A DNA stretch of 64,000 bases from Saccharicrinis sp963666825. Lineage in GTDB: Bacteria; Bacteroidota; Bacteroidia; Bacteroidales; Marinilabiliaceae. How positions within the stretch are numbered: position 1 is the first letter of the stretch; each line of letters starts with the position of its first letter. The position numbers and the translations under genes were made by a program. The notes under the pieces are model-generated. The model was given only the letters and a program-made list of their open reading frames with translations, made no database searches and was not told the origin of the DNA. Where the stretch lies: positions 5,704,001-5,768,000 of the forward strand of contig OY763044.2 of NCBI GenBank assembly GCA_963666825.2, written 5' to 3'. Below are positions 53,318-62,690 of the stretch, piece by piece.

Positions 53318-54346
53318 TTATAAGGTATTTATAATTCTTTTAAGAGTTTCTGCATTAGAATAACCCGAATGCAAACAACGCAGATATCCATTTTTTGCAA
53401 TTTCTATACGTTCTTTTTTGTGCGATAAATAAAAAAGACATTTCTCTAATAATTCTTGATTAGAAGAAAAGAACTCAGCCTCTTTGCCTTCAGTAAACAA
53501 CTGTTTATGCTCTGATGTTCTTTCTGCTAACATAAAGCCGCCACAAGCAGGTATTTCCATACTACGTGAAGTATGTAAATCATGATTTAATTTACGTAAA
53601 AAGCAGAGTGATATTTTAAAAGCTTGTAATGCTTTTGAATAATCTTCAGAAAATACAGCTGGATGAATGCTTAAGTTAGGATGGTAATTTTTATAATTGA
53701 GCCATTCACCTCCACCAAAGACCTTAACTTTGATACCATTATTTACTAAGTAAAGAATGCTATTGCAACGTTCCTGTTCCCAAATGCCAATAAATCCCAC
53801 ATTCCCACCTAAATGTTCTTTCTCAGTTTCTGCTAATTCTCTAGGATAGTGAAACGATGACTCATAAGATTGATATGTAAAGATTACATTTTTAGCTCCA
53901 AGTTTTTTTAGATCTTCAATAATATATGACTTTGTTGTGATATGGTAGTCATACAAATTAACACAATTTAAAAAGTTTAGACTTTGATTATGTCTCTCCG
54001 CCATATTATCTGCAGTATAGCTTACTATTTTAGCTTTAGGTTGCAATTTTTTTATATATCGTAATGTTGTAGGTTTAATGGTTAAGCCTTTATCGATCCA
54101 TATAAGATCATAGTTGTTGTTTTTTACAAGTTTTTTTATTTTTATATTGGTGTTGTTTTCATCTGGCAAGTTTAAGGGCAATCGATATTTTTGAAATAGT
54201 CGATTGGCTAATTTATAAAACATGGATAACTTTAATTCATATAGCTCAACTTGATCAATCGTAGAAGCTATTTTTGATAATGCCCAATGGCGATGTAAAC
54301 AAGTATTACTTAACTTACGAAAACTACCAATAGATAAAATATTCAT
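53318..54346 (-). CDS. CgeB-like glycosyltransferase
   Basis: A 342-residue GT-B enzyme of the CgeB type. The C-terminal domain contains ALQAFKISLCFLRKLNHD, LHTSRSMEIPACGGFMLAER and FFSSNQELLEKCLFYLSHK, which fit Glyco_trans_1_2. The N-terminal domain has NNYDLIWIDKGLTIKPTTLR and KIVSYTADNMAERHNQ. Presumably cytoplasmic, transferring one sugar to the repeat unit. Confidence 0.85.
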   Translation of the reverse strand: MNILSIGSFRKLSNTCLHRHWALSKIASTIDQVELYELKLSMFYKLANRLFQKYRLPLNLPDENNTNIKIKKLVKNNNYDLIWIDKGLTIKPTTLRYIKKLQPKAKIVSYTADNMAERHNQSLNFLNCVNLYDYHITTKSYIIEDLKKLGAKNVIFTYQSYESSFHYPRELAETEKEHLGGNVGFIGIWEQERCNSILYLVNNGIKVKVFGGGEWLNYKNYHPNLSIHPAVFSEDYSKALQAFKISLCFLRKLNHDLHTSRSMEIPACGGFMLAERTSEHKQLFTEGKEAEFFSSNQELLEKCLFYLSHKKERIEIAKNGYLRCLHSGYSNAETLKRIINTL

Positions 54347-54360
54347 AATGCCTTGAATTG

Positions 54361-55197
54361 CTATTGTAATATACCTCCTTGCTTATCTGAATTATGCATT
54401 AGATGCATTTCAATTTTCTTTAAAAGTTCTTCTGGAATCTTAGTGTTATGAGTGTTTTCCTTATAGAAGTTTATTAATTGTTCTTCAATCGTAATATCAA
54501 AAATACGACGAATGTTACTTTTAACCATTTTGGCGGGAGTACCTGCTAATAACGCATATTTTATATTTGGTTCATAATAATCTCTGTTTAAAGTAGAGGA
54601 TGATGCAACAATAGTTAATTTGTCAGTTGTACATCCTTTTGAAATAGTACAACGATTGCCAATCCAATTAAATTCTCCAATATTAATTTCCTTTTCTCTA
54701 GGATTAACTTTTTTGCTGGTCAAATCATATACAAAGTGGAAATCAGAATCAATTAGTTGTGATTCAAAACCAATTCTTGATCCAGACCCGATTTTAATTT
54801 TATGAATACAAACAACCTTTACTTGGGACCCTAAAAACACATCTTTACCAAATTTCAGTTCTGCTTTAAATCCTGTTCTTATTAAGAAATTACTACTTAT
54901 TTCACAGGTCCCCGTAAAAATAATTTTAGATTGTGAGGATAGGATTAATAGTGATCTGCCTTTTATCGGATTTAAAAATTCCTTATTAGCTCCCATTTTA
55001 ATCATACCTCTCTTGATTGAGGTTGTTTGAATTTCAATATTTCCCATCAAATGATAAATGTCTAATTTTCCATAAATGTAAATGGGAAATTTTATTGCGG
55101 TCTTTAAAGGGAGTGTTTTAAAGTTTACCAATAAAGTTTTTAGAATATTTAATTTTGGATAGTGCCAATGATATATTAATCTATTTATGAAATTCAT
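54361..55197 (-). CDS. Hexapeptide-repeat acyltransferase, long form
   Basis: A 278-residue protein with irregular left-handed beta-helix repeats (LSSQSKIIFTGTCEISSNFL, LKFGKDVFLGSQVKVVCIHK, KIGSGSRIGFESQLIDSDFH) and a later INIGEFNWIGNRCTISKG and ALLAGTPAKMVKS end. The DSDFH segment supplies a candidate catalytic His. The N-terminal ~60 residues are an added domain. O-acetylation of a sugar is the likely role. It overlaps the upstream GT4 gene by 17 bp. Confidence 0.82.
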   Translation of the reverse strand: MNFINRLIYHWHYPKLNILKTLLVNFKTLPLKTAIKFPIYIYGKLDIYHLMGNIEIQTTSIKRGMIKMGANKEFLNPIKGRSLLILSSQSKIIFTGTCEISSNFLIRTGFKAELKFGKDVFLGSQVKVVCIHKIKIGSGSRIGFESQLIDSDFHFVYDLTSKKVNPREKEINIGEFNWIGNRCTISKGCTTDKLTIVASSSTLNRDYYEPNIKYALLAGTPAKMVKSNIRRIFDITIEEQLINFYKENTHNTKIPEELLKKIEMHLMHNSDKQGGILQ

Positions 55198-56353
55198 TCT
55201 TAGAAATGTTTGTTAGAAATTTAAACATATTATTACCATAGGTATCCCATCCTCCTATTTTTTTTGTTCTAATTATAGCTTTATTTGACATTTCATCTCG
55301 AAAACCTGGATTGTCAGCTAATAGTTGAAGTTTTTCAGTTAATTCATCAACGTTTCTTATGGATACAATATAACCTTCTTTACCATCAGTAAATAAATCA
55401 GCAGCACCAGTGTTGGTAGTTGCAATTACTGGACACCCACAAGCTAATGCTTCACCTTGTACCATGGCCAATCCTTCTTCCAAGCTGGCCAATATAAATA
55501 CATGAGAGGTGCTATAATATTTAAGTAATTCATTATTAGGTATCTGTCCTTTGAACTGCACTTGGTCTAGATTGAATGTTTTTAATAGTGGTTTTATTTG
55601 TTCTTCAATTGCACCAATTACAACAAATTCCTTATGAGGGTGATCAAGATTTTGAAAAGCCTTCAAGGCATAAAGAAATCCTTTACGTATACTGATACCT
55701 CCTACCCATAGGACTCTAAATTTATTTGTAGGGGGATATCCAATTTTCTTAAAGCGGTCTAGACTGGCCCCATATGGAATTTTTACAAGCTTTTTTTTAT
55801 CAATCCCCTTTTGAATGAATGATTGTTTTACAAATTCAGATGGAACAGTTATAAAGTCAGCCTCATTATATTCATTTTCCCCTCTGTAAATAATCTTTTT
55901 ATCTATACCTTGGTATTTTAATCCCCATTTTTCGTATTCTTCTTTTAATGTTTCATCTTGATAACGAATATGAGAAGAACCTCTATCACAAATATGAACA
56001 CCTCCTATACTTTGCATTTTTTTTCCAGAAAATCTTCCGGAACCAGATAAAGCTATTAATATGCCTTGTTCCGAAATTTTTCCTGATACGTACTTATCTA
56101 ATAAGGTACTATCATACCATTGCCATTGTTTATTCAACCAATCAAATCTATCAAGCCCTAATTTTCCTCTTTTCATATAGGGTGCATGTAACCAAGGGAA
56201 AGTTACAATTTTTGATGAGGGAATACCTTTTTCATCTTTTAGTTTAAAGCTTGGATATCCAGTATATATCTTATTGAGTAATTCATACTTTACTAATTGA
56301 CGAGCTAAGTGAAAGTGATGGAAGCGTCCTATGGTAATTTGTGTAACTTTCAT
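55181..56353 (-). CDS. GT4 glycosyltransferase
   Basis: A 390-residue GT-B enzyme: QITIGRFHHFHLARQLVKYE at the start (GRFHHFHLA is typical of one capsule GT4 group), CDRGSSHIRYQDETLKEEY in the middle, RVLWVGGISIRKGFLYALKA and the EX7E motif at LASLEEGLAMVQGEALACGC. Overlaps of 4 bp with the flippase and 17 bp with the acyltransferase indicate one transcript. Confidence 0.92.
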   Translation of the reverse strand: MKVTQITIGRFHHFHLARQLVKYELLNKIYTGYPSFKLKDEKGIPSSKIVTFPWLHAPYMKRGKLGLDRFDWLNKQWQWYDSTLLDKYVSGKISEQGILIALSGSGRFSGKKMQSIGGVHICDRGSSHIRYQDETLKEEYEKWGLKYQGIDKKIIYRGENEYNEADFITVPSEFVKQSFIQKGIDKKKLVKIPYGASLDRFKKIGYPPTNKFRVLWVGGISIRKGFLYALKAFQNLDHPHKEFVVIGAIEEQIKPLLKTFNLDQVQFKGQIPNNELLKYYSTSHVFILASLEEGLAMVQGEALACGCPVIATTNTGAADLFTDGKEGYIVSIRNVDELTEKLQLLADNPGFRDEMSNKAIIRTKKIGGWDTYGNNMFKFLTNISKNEFHK

Positions 56354-57720
56354 TTAATATTTAATTTCGTCCGAAATATTTTTGTGATAAAGTTTAGATC
56401 TTTACTTAAAAAATTGTAGAATATCATTTTTAACGGCTGATTTATGATTTTACAACTAACTGGCAGTACATAAATAGCCATTATAATATCTAAAATTAAA
56501 GCCCCCAAAGCAGCACCTGTTAGCCCCCATAAATTTGAAAAAATATATGTAAAACCAACAGATATTATCGAAGCCGTAATACCTGCAATAGCAAATTGAT
56601 AAGGTTGATTGACAGATCGAAATATAACTCCGGCAGTTAACCATAAAGCGTTAAAGCCAATTCCTATGATAAATATATTCCACATTGTTACAGGAGGATC
56701 TAATGCTTTATTTGTCCATATTTGATAGAACCAAATACCAAAAAAGAATAAGAAAAGCATTCCTGCAATAGCAAGAAGCATTGTTATTGCTATTGAAGTT
56801 CGAAATAGTTTTCGAACCTTCTCCCAGTTTCCTTTGCCTATTTCAAATTGTAACTCAGGAAATATACTCGAGTTAATAATGCTATATAGTTGATTTACAC
56901 TTCGACTGAGTGTTCTTACTGTGTTAAATATAGCTACTGCTGCAGGACCAAGAACGATGCGAATAATAAACGTTGTTCCCTGAAAATATATGGATTGCCA
57001 AAGTGGAGATAACAAGTAACCAAAACCTTTTCTTAAAGCATCACGTACATCCTGCTTTTGGATTTTTGCATATTTAAGTTCCTTTAATTGTAATTCTCGT
57101 TTAGCAAGGAAAATATACAAAGGATAGAAGAGTAATGAAACACCAAATGTTGCCAGAGAAAAGGCCACAATTGTACCATTTGTTTGTAGGACTATAAAAC
57201 CCACTGTAATAGTTGTAAATGTTCTTGCATTTGCGAGATGAATACTTTTGGCAGCTTTACGAGCAGACCTGAAAAATGCATCATATAATTGTTGATAAAA
57301 ACTCAATAACCTTGCTGCCATTACTAGCGAAACGGCAATAATAGCTTGATCAGATGGGATTAGTGATTTTTCAAAAACTTTAAAATAATATAGTATAATC
57401 AAGGTAATGAACGAAATGATAATACTAAGACCTATTAGTAAACTTATAATCCAAAATCCACTTTTTGCTATGTTAGCTGCTTCTTGCCGATTACCAGAGG
57501 CATAACGAAGTACAAATGTATTTGCAGCTGCTGTTCCAAATCCTAAATCTGAAAATGCTAGTACAGATGGGATTATTGTTAGCGTAAGCCATTCTCCATA
57601 ATACTCAGGCCCCCAAGCGGAAATAAAAAAAGGAACCAAAAATAATTGTTCAATTACACGGACACCTTTTGATAATGTTGTTGCGAAACTGTTTTTTAAA
57701 ATATTTATTTTTAAGGACAT
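56350..57720 (-). CDS. wzx: Wzx-type flippase
   Basis: A 456-residue membrane protein with the MOP/polysaccharide-exporter pattern: NILKNSFATTLSKGVRVIEQ at the start, then WGPEYYGEWLTLTIIPSVLA and FSDLGFGTAAANTFVLRYAS, and about 12 helices to the end. It flips undecaprenyl-linked repeat units across the inner membrane to Wzy. Together with Wzy and Wzc this marks a Wzx/Wzy-dependent pathway. Confidence 0.92.
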   Translation of the reverse strand: MSLKINILKNSFATTLSKGVRVIEQLFLVPFFISAWGPEYYGEWLTLTIIPSVLAFSDLGFGTAAANTFVLRYASGNRQEAANIAKSGFWIISLLIGLSIIISFITLIILYYFKVFEKSLIPSDQAIIAVSLVMAARLLSFYQQLYDAFFRSARKAAKSIHLANARTFTTITVGFIVLQTNGTIVAFSLATFGVSLLFYPLYIFLAKRELQLKELKYAKIQKQDVRDALRKGFGYLLSPLWQSIYFQGTTFIIRIVLGPAAVAIFNTVRTLSRSVNQLYSIINSSIFPELQFEIGKGNWEKVRKLFRTSIAITMLLAIAGMLFLFFFGIWFYQIWTNKALDPPVTMWNIFIIGIGFNALWLTAGVIFRSVNQPYQFAIAGITASIISVGFTYIFSNLWGLTGAALGALILDIIMAIYVLPVSCKIINQPLKMIFYNFLSKDLNFITKIFRTKLNIK

Positions 57721-57726
57721 ACTGAC

Positions 57727-58326
57727 TTATGCATTTTTGTTCGTTTGATATTCATTAACATAGGCAATCAAATCATTGCCTAATAATGATTCTACGACAA
57801 GCTTGTAATGAACACATTTTCTGTTTTTAAGAAACGTTGCTGGATTTCCAGCTACAATACTCATTTTTTCGACATTCTTAACAACTACAGCTCCTGCTGC
57901 ACATACTGCTCCATATTCAATTTTCCTGCATGATGGTAAAATAAAAGTTCTTGTTGCCAACCAAACATAATCTTCTATATTGATTCCATAACTTTTATGT
58001 TCCCAATCAGGGGAATCTACATTGTGGCTGCAGGTTATTATTTCTACGTCTTTACCGATAATCACATTATTTCCAATATGTACTTGAGCTCTTAAATCTA
58101 TATTGTCTGTTTGTATTGAGACATTGTCTCCAATTATTAAATTTGAATTTGCTCTTTTTGCTAATGATTTTGATATGTTTACATTCTTTCCAATACTTGC
58201 CCCTTTGTTGCGAGCTATTCTATTAATGAAATATTCTTGTATAATATATCTTTTAACTCTAGGATATAGTCCTATGAGAAATTTAATTTTAGATCGTTTT
58301 GCAATATCTTCGGAATACAAACTCAT
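57727..58326 (-). CDS. Hexapeptide-repeat acetyltransferase
   Basis: A 199-residue left-handed beta-helix enzyme (IGKNVNISKSLAKRANSNLI, IGDNVSIQTDNIDLRAQVHI, GNNVIIGKDVEIITCSHNVD). The CSHN segment holds the catalytic His. The later part reads IEDYVWLATRTFILPSC and MSIVAGNPATFLKNRK. Typical of sugar O-acetyltransferases in capsule loci. It begins 75 bp after the sialyltransferase-like gene. Confidence 0.9.
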   Translation of the reverse strand: MSLYSEDIAKRSKIKFLIGLYPRVKRYIIQEYFINRIARNKGASIGKNVNISKSLAKRANSNLIIGDNVSIQTDNIDLRAQVHIGNNVIIGKDVEIITCSHNVDSPDWEHKSYGINIEDYVWLATRTFILPSCRKIEYGAVCAAGAVVVKNVEKMSIVAGNPATFLKNRKCVHYKLVVESLLGNDLIAYVNEYQTNKNA

Positions 58327-58401
58327 TTATACAGATTAAATGGGTAATATATTGTAGATTAGAAATTATTCTATAAGTTAAAATGTAAATTTTTAATGCT
58401 A

Positions 58402-59325
58402 TTAATCTAACATCTCTTTACATTCATTTTTTAATTCTAATCCAATTTGCCTAAAAGTTTTTCTTGAAAATTTACCAAACTTACCACACAATTTATTTAA
58501 TAAATTTGTTTCAAAACATTCTATTTTGATATCAGGAAATAAATATTTTGCCCATATCATAGTAGCACTGTTGTATCCTATGATGTTTGAAACACAGCCA
58601 CTTAGTAATACTTCTTCAGAACAGATCCTTTCTGTAATTGGAATTTTATTACCGTCTATTACTAATTCCATTCCTTTTGAAGTTGCTATATACTTTTTTA
58701 ATTTCAAGTGGTTTACCATGTTTTCTAAATTATACCCCCAGCCACTAACAATTAAAGGACGTTTTGTTCCCCCTGTAATTTCGTTAATGAAATTTTGCTT
58801 TTTTGTAGAAAGAGGAGGAAAGGCCGCTTTGAAAGATTCTTTTACAAATGGATTTTTAATTTTGGAATAAGGAAAATATCCTATGTCTGGCTTATTTATA
58901 GTGTCATATAAGACTAGTAGAGGTAGAGCTAACTTGGTTTTTAAAGTTCTTCCTCTAAATCCTAATCGATATCCTATTAATCCAAATGATTCAGGAAGTG
59001 ATTCACTTAAACATATTGTTTGGATTTTAAGTTTTAATCTTTTGGTTGCTCGCCAAAAGGATCGTATCCTACAAAATGGGGCTACAAGTATATCTCCATC
59101 TTTTAATGCGGCTAAAGAAGCCTCCATTTCTTGAATATTTTTGAGTGGATAATAAGAAGCTTTCTCATTTGTAATAAAATCAAAGACTGCTTTTACACTA
59201 TTATAATCATTTCTATTATTTTCAAGAAAGTAACAGAAAACAGGACTTTCTGAATTTTGCTCAATTACGCTATATGCCTCAAGCCAATCAGAATACTTTT
59301 GTAAGAAAACAAATACTCTGTTCAT
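58402..59325 (-). CDS. Sialyltransferase-like protein (polysialyltransferase/GT52-type candidate)
   Basis: A 307-residue cytoplasmic protein with a GT-B-like start (NRVFVFLQKYSDWLEAYSVI) and the C-terminal segment SGCVSNIIGYNSATMIWAKY, reminiscent of the conserved Ser motif of bacterial sialyltransferases of the POLYST/GT52 groups. The classic HP motif is not clear. The gene just upstream (22-bp gap) encodes a CMP-sugar synthetase, which supports a transferase using a CMP-activated acid. This is an inference from pattern and context; it could also be another capsule transferase. Confidence 0.5.
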   Translation of the reverse strand: MNRVFVFLQKYSDWLEAYSVIEQNSESPVFCYFLENNRNDYNSVKAVFDFITNEKASYYPLKNIQEMEASLAALKDGDILVAPFCRIRSFWRATKRLKLKIQTICLSESLPESFGLIGYRLGFRGRTLKTKLALPLLVLYDTINKPDIGYFPYSKIKNPFVKESFKAAFPPLSTKKQNFINEITGGTKRPLIVSGWGYNLENMVNHLKLKKYIATSKGMELVIDGNKIPITERICSEEVLLSGCVSNIIGYNSATMIWAKYLFPDIKIECFETNLLNKLCGKFGKFSRKTFRQIGLELKNECKEMLD

Positions 59326-59346
59326 ATGTAATTTAATTATTTTTAA

Positions 59347-60054
59347 TCAAAGACCTCTTAATTTTGCATTGTACAAATGCCGGAACATATTTTCTACGAT
59401 TATAAAATCCTCTTCCCAATCTACATCCATCGATTTGATTTTATCCATACAAAAAATATAAGGTTTTGTTCCAAGTCTATTTTTATCCTCTAAATAAATT
59501 TCACGAGAAGTTAAAAAAACGGCATGGTTAATTTCATAAAGGGCTTCCAGGTCCTGTGTTCTTGGCCATGGAATAGAAGTAGTATTGTTAATTAATAGTC
59601 CCTCTTTGTTTAATAAAAAGTTTTTTAATTCTTGTACACTCACTAATGAGTCAAATCCTTCGTTTAATTTTTCCAGATAGGTTTCAATCGCCAAATCGTA
59701 ATCTGTTGCTTCTGCTAGTGGAGTGGTTACATGCCCCCAAAGAATATGATCTGCATCAGTAATTGTAGTTACATAAGTGATTAGATCTTGAAGATTAGTA
59801 GTGTCTAAGCATAGCTCATTAGGGCGTTCAATTATCTTAATTCTTGAACATTGGGATTGATATTTTTTTGCAATTTTTATACAGTCTTCATCATTTGAAG
59901 AAAACAAGATTTCATCTATCTTTTTTGTTTGTATAAGTTGTTGCAATTTAACTTCAACAAGTCCCCCTTCAATACCAGCAAAAGGACGTGTGTTTTTATT
60001 TTTAACTCTTTGACTACCCTTTCTTGTCGGTAAGAAAAATGCTAATTTTGTCAT
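59347..60054 (-). CDS. CMP-sugar (acylneuraminate-type) cytidylyltransferase
   Basis: About 235 residues, starting at ATG 60054 (MTKLAFFLPTRKGSQRVKNK); the frame extends to 60102 but those residues lie inside the preceding gene. The LPTRKGSQR nucleotide loop, ILFSSNDEDC, HILWGHVTTPLAEATDYD and the terminal MDVDWEEDF metal site match NeuA/KdsB-type synthetases. It would activate an ulosonic acid (sialic acid, Kdn, legionaminic or a shorter 3-deoxy sugar acid) with CTP. No NeuB or NeuC gene is visible in the window. Confidence 0.88.
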   Translation of the reverse strand: MTKLAFFLPTRKGSQRVKNKNTRPFAGIEGGLVEVKLQQLIQTKKIDEILFSSNDEDCIKIAKKYQSQCSRIKIIERPNELCLDTTNLQDLITYVTTITDADHILWGHVTTPLAEATDYDLAIETYLEKLNEGFDSLVSVQELKNFLLNKEGLLINNTTSIPWPRTQDLEALYEINHAVFLTSREIYLEDKNRLGTKPYIFCMDKIKSMDVDWEEDFIIVENMFRHLYNAKLRGL

Positions 60055-61065
60055 GTTTATTTTTAATATTTTTATTGAATATATAATAAATATATGCTCC
60101 AATAAAAGATAAAACTAGAAATAGAAACAGGTTGAATATCTGTGATTCAGAATTATTAATCCAACGTAAACTAAAATGAACTAAATATAATTCCAGAGAA
60201 ATAGTTGAACAAAGTACTATAAATTTATTTTTATATATTAATTTCTTTAGACTTGGAGGCAAGTAAAAAAGTGCAAATATAATAAATAATGCAAATCCAA
60301 ATTTATGAATAAGTTCTATTGAGTGAAATAGTAAATTCTCACCTTGGTAAGCACGGATGAATGATAATTGTTTTAATCCAAGTGTTAAAAGTGAGATACT
60401 AAATATTGATGTTAATAAAATAATTAATTGTTTTTTGTTTTTTAATTTTTCTTTTATCTTATAGATATTATCAGATAAAAATATTCCTGTCAAAAAAGAT
60501 AGTGCCTGTTCTGCTCTGATTCTAGTATCAAAAACAAATATTAAAATAGCTACTAGAATAAAAATTAAATATTTGACTTTTCGTAAATAAGTAATTTTAT
60601 AACTAATCCAGAATAATAAATAATTATAACATAAAAAACTTATATACCAATATGATGTTTTCAAGCAAAGGAAATCTAATATAATTTCTTTATCAATCGA
60701 AACAAAGTTTTTATAACCTATAATATAGAGAAATATTAGAAATGTTTGATATGGGATGATTATTCGTAAAATTTTTTCCTCCAGAAATCGGTTAATCCAT
60801 ATTTTTTATAAGATTCCGAGATTCCAAAGCCTGATAAGATTAAAAATATTGACACTCCTATTCCTCCCAATGGTGTAAAAATGCGTAATCCGTAATCACA
60901 AGTTGAATGCATTAAAATTACTAATATTATAGCAGCCCCTCTTAGTATATTAGTATAATCAACAGACATAAAATTAAAATCTGAAAAATTTATTTTTCTG
61001 TTTTTAAATAGAAAAATAAAAATAATTAAAGTAGTGACTTCAGAAATTATTATAAACATTAACAA
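60014..61065 (-). pseudogene. Acyltransferase-3 family gene with frameshift
   Basis: The start (61065) encodes the family's opening: VDYTNILRGAAIILVILMHS with the catalytic-type His, and LGGIGVSIFLILSGFGISES. The frame then hits a stop after KKFYE near 60760. In the next frame coding continues at once (ILRIIIPYQTFLIFLYIIGY, then LCLKTSYWYISFLCYNYLLF) to a stop at 60014. The shift lies in a six-base A-run (plus-strand T-run 60772-60777), where seven would restore the frame. The intact protein would have about 350 residues and ten helices and would O-acylate the polysaccharide. It overlaps the next gene by 41 bp. Confidence 0.8.
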
Positions 61066-61133
61066 ACGTTTTTAGAAATGATTCACAAATGGATATCATA
61101 TACTCTTAATTGTGATCTATATTTATAATTAGC

Positions 61134-62678
61134 CTACAAATAACGGTAAATAGAAATTTCTTGTAAATTAGAATAGTTAGTTGGGGTAATTGAGGCTATC
61201 TCAAATGGCAAGCTAATGATTTTATTGATCAATAATTGATTTTCAGCTGAAACTTCAATCATTTGATCATCGGATTTTAAGTCGTAACCATCTAGTCCAT
61301 ATAGCTTTATTTTTTTGCTGTTTAAGTCTATTGCAAGTTGAAATGCAATCGTTAATAGAGAATCAGGATAATTCTCAATAAATGTAATCTTATCTAATTC
61401 GTACGTGATATCTTCAATATGTTTAGGTAAGATGGTTCCCATGGCTCTTGGCGAAGGTTCTAAAATACACTTTCTATTATCAGTGCTAAATAGTTTTGTT
61501 TCGTTATTCATCTTATTTCCTTCTGATCCCAATAAACAGTAATATTGTCTGTTTGTTATATCATTGAAAAGCTGTATGAATCTAACACCTGCATGTATTA
61601 TTACCGCATCAGGATTCTTACTACAATATTGAATTAATGCTTTGGAATGTTTTTGAGCGTTTGGTCCACCACCCACAATTACAACTTCGTCAGCACTTTG
61701 TTCATTGGTGAGTTTTGGGATATTAATATCAGTATAATTATCTTCCTTTTTATTCTGCAATGCATTGATAATGCTTTCTGTAGTATATCTTTTTTTCGAA
61801 ATCCAACTCATCACATCCTTTTGAGGAAGTGAATATGCTCCTGATATCATGTAAGGTAAGTTCGTACCCCATTGATATTCACTTTGTAGTTTTGAAAATA
61901 CCGATACCACAGGATTTAATTTGTTAAAATCAAAATGAACTTTACCCTGTGCTTGTAAGGTAGTTAAAAGTAGTTCAGTCTTTAAGTTACCAGCCCCTCT
62001 GCCCATTCCTGTAATGGTAGCATCAATAACATCACAATTTGCATTTAATGCAGCTAAAGAGTTTGCTAAACCTAGCTCCATGTTGTTATGGCCATGAAAT
62101 CCAATTGGAATATTGATTTCACTTTTAATGAGTTTAACAGCTGTGTTTACGTCTTCAGGATAAACGCCACCAAACGAATCTACCAAAAAAATATAATCAA
62201 CAATTTCTTCCAGTGATTTAAGTTGAGCAATAAATTCTTTATCAGAAGCCCAGGTTGACATATACATGATATTAAATCCCACCTGAAATCCTTTGTCTTT
62301 AATGGCTTTAGCGGTAGTAGCTGCTCTTTGTAAATTTTTAGGATCAACAGCCATCCTTACCATGTCAATGTATGGTTTGCAAGGATCTAATAAATAATCT
62401 ATATCCCCAATAAAAGTATCCTTCTCGTTTAGCATTACAGCTAAAATCTTATTATTACAAGCCTCTCTTGCTCTTTTTAATACATAAACAGGACAATAAA
62501 AATATTCACCAAGATATTCTCCACTGGCTTTGCTTCTATAGCCTAACTCAATATGAGTAATTGCCGGAATATTGCTAACTGCTTTGAAATATTCGTCTAC
62601 TATGTTTTGGTCAAAATCCCAATTGGTATAATAACCTCCATCACGTAATGTACAATCGCAAATTTGTAATTTTTGCAT
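61134..62678 (-). CDS. HMGL-type aldolase fused to a DUF115-like domain
   Basis: A 514-residue protein. Residues 1 to about 300 form a DRE-TIM (HMG-CoA lyase/4-hydroxy-2-oxovalerate aldolase) barrel: ICDCTLRDGGYYTNWDFD (metal Asp and Arg at 8-14), FLVDSFGGVYPEDV, IGFHGHNNMELGLANSLAAL (metal His) and ATITGMGRGAGNLKTELLLT. Residues ~330-514 form a Rossmann-like domain (VVIVGGGPNAQKHSKALI, then IHAGVRF and KLYGLDGYD). Pyruvate aldolases of this family build or cleave 2-keto-4-hydroxy acids. Placed after a KDG-kinase-like gene and before a CMP-sugar synthetase, it may make a keto sugar acid. Confidence 0.85.
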   Translation of the reverse strand: MQKLQICDCTLRDGGYYTNWDFDQNIVDEYFKAVSNIPAITHIELGYRSKASGEYLGEYFYCPVYVLKRAREACNNKILAVMLNEKDTFIGDIDYLLDPCKPYIDMVRMAVDPKNLQRAATTAKAIKDKGFQVGFNIMYMSTWASDKEFIAQLKSLEEIVDYIFLVDSFGGVYPEDVNTAVKLIKSEINIPIGFHGHNNMELGLANSLAALNANCDVIDATITGMGRGAGNLKTELLLTTLQAQGKVHFDFNKLNPVVSVFSKLQSEYQWGTNLPYMISGAYSLPQKDVMSWISKKRYTTESIINALQNKKEDNYTDINIPKLTNEQSADEVVIVGGGPNAQKHSKALIQYCSKNPDAVIIHAGVRFIQLFNDITNRQYYCLLGSEGNKMNNETKLFSTDNRKCILEPSPRAMGTILPKHIEDITYELDKITFIENYPDSLLTIAFQLAIDLNSKKIKLYGLDGYDLKSDDQMIEVSAENQLLINKIISLPFEIASITPTNYSNLQEISIYRYL

Positions 62679-62690
62679 ACTATTATAATT

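Noticed and set aside
60055..60102. Longer N-terminus of the CMP-sugar synthetase
   Set aside because: The extra 16 residues are hydrophobic readthrough of the overlapping acyltransferase gene; the conserved domain begins at MTKLAFFLPTRKG.
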